Assembly (NCBI RefSeq): GCF_023612255.1
Contig: NZ_CP063231.1
Coordinates: 974,001-1,038,000 of the forward strand
Direction of reading: 5' to 3'
Source: Luteibacter flocculans
Lineage (GTDB): Bacteria; Pseudomonadota; Gammaproteobacteria; Xanthomonadales; Rhodanobacteraceae
Length of the DNA: 64,000 nt
How positions within the stretch are numbered: the first letter of the stretch is position 1; every line of letters begins with the position of its first letter. Of the stretch, positions 63,541-64,000 are shown piece after piece. A program made the position numbers and the translations under genes. The notes beneath the pieces are model-generated. The model saw only the letters and a list, made by a program, of their open reading frames with translations. It was not told the DNA's origin and ran no database searches.

Positions 63541-64000
63541 TCAGAGCAGCGCGCGTAGCCGTGTGCGGGTGAGTGGCCCGAAGCGGATGCGCTCGCACAG
63601 GTCGTCCACGGCGCTTGCGTCGCCGGCTCGCCGTGTGAGGGCGTCGGCCGTCTCGGCCACGGCGATGTCGAGCGCGATGCGGGTCAGTCGGCGGCACAGC
63701 AGGGCTTGCTCGGCATGCTCGCGCAGGCGCACGGCACAGGCCGCTGCTCCGCGGAAGCGCAGGTACGGCACCTCGTCCACGCGATCCAGAATGGCGTCGA
63801 GGCTGCCAAAGTGGGCGAGCAACGCGGCGGCGGTTTTCGCACCGATGCCGGGTACGCCCGGAATGTTGTCCACGGCGTCGCCGCACAGCGCGAGATAGTC
63901 GGCGACCTGGTGCGGATGCACGCCCATCCGCTCGAACACGCCTGCCGCGCCCCAGCGCACGTTCTTGGCGAAATCCCATTGTTCGTCGCGCTCGCCGAGC
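63541..64000 (-). CDS. 5'-3' exonuclease, C-terminal part (gene continues beyond the window)
   Basis: The frame is open to base 64000, giving about 152 residues. They show the flap-nuclease signature GDAVDNIPGVPGIGAKTAAALL: metal-binding Asp residues and the helix-3-turn-helix DNA-binding region of the DNA polymerase I 5'-nuclease/Xni (ExoIX) family. The sequence upstream of an in-frame GTG (63958-63960) continues as LGERDEQWDFAKNVRWG, so the true start lies outside. The C-terminus ends TRTRLRALL without a polymerase domain, so this is a stand-alone exonuclease. The role is Okazaki-fragment or repair processing. Confidence 0.88.
   Translation of the reverse strand, partial: LGERDEQWDFAKNVRWGAAGVFERMGVHPHQVADYLALCGDAVDNIPGVPGIGAKTAAALLAHFGSLDAILDRVDEVPYLRFRGAAACAVRLREHAEQALLCRRLTRIALDIAVAETADALTRRAGDASAVDDLCERIRFGPLTRTRLRALL

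Overview
The window is a high-GC bacterial chromosome segment with densely packed genes, GTG and TTG starts and many 4-bp stop/start overlaps. The order leuS-lptE-holA-nadD-rsfS-rlmH-maf-rng-yhdP, then tldD, darP and pmbA, is gammaproteobacterial. Together with a PqiA split into two genes, an Ax21/Xanthomonas-like style of TonB receptor and GTGGGAGC-type extragenic palindromes, it suggests Lysobacterales (Xanthomonadales), most likely a Rhodanobacteraceae member such as Luteibacter or Dyella. The genus is inference from gene content, not a search result. No rRNA, tRNA, CRISPR array, phage gene or transposase was seen.

Layout. Positions 1-6452: the tail of an unrecognised gene, a QseB/QseC-like two-component pair, Dps, an M61 peptidase, a DUF4442 hotdog protein and a CnoX-type thioredoxin. 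Positions 6621-10118: a pqi operon (two half-PqiA membrane proteins, the MCE protein PqiB and the lipoprotein PqiC), a predicted inter-membrane lipid transport system. Positions 10393-22346: the housekeeping run from leuS to yhdP (tRNA charging, LPS assembly, replication, NAD synthesis, ribosome maturation, RNA decay, envelope). Positions 22350-25165: a sterol-desaturase-family membrane enzyme facing tldD across a 61-bp hairpin.

Positions 25191-35720 look like an accessory insert between tldD and the darP/pmbA genes. It holds an 830-residue tandem beta-repeat protein with no visible signal peptide and a 2310-residue secreted protein that fuses a GH2 glycosidase, Ig-like domains, three F5/8-type C modules, a DUF1566/Lcl module and a C-terminal GH64 beta-1,3-glucanase. 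Dispersed palindromic repeats lie on its borders and inside it. Positions 35755-42867 return to core genes: darP, DUF1653, pmbA, DUF4870, ispA, xseB, tilS, a NYN/OST-HTH protein and accA.

Positions 43007-59053 form the most distinctive block. A co-directional cluster (glucokinase-family kinase, secreted GH20 hexosaminidase, TonB-dependent receptor, APC permease, CsxA-like GH2 exo-beta-D-glucosaminidase, LacI regulator) reads as an amino-sugar (chitin/chitosan oligosaccharide) scavenging locus. A perfect LacI-type palindrome overlaps a -35 box before its first gene. It runs directly into a sulfotransferase and a fused ATP sulfurylase/APS kinase, which together make and use PAPS. Two related small secreted proteins flank the whole cluster, and each is preceded by the same 63-bp leader (49/63 identical, no gaps). 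The window ends with dnaE, a Nudix hydrolase, another palindromic composite repeat and the C-terminal part of a 5'-3' exonuclease.
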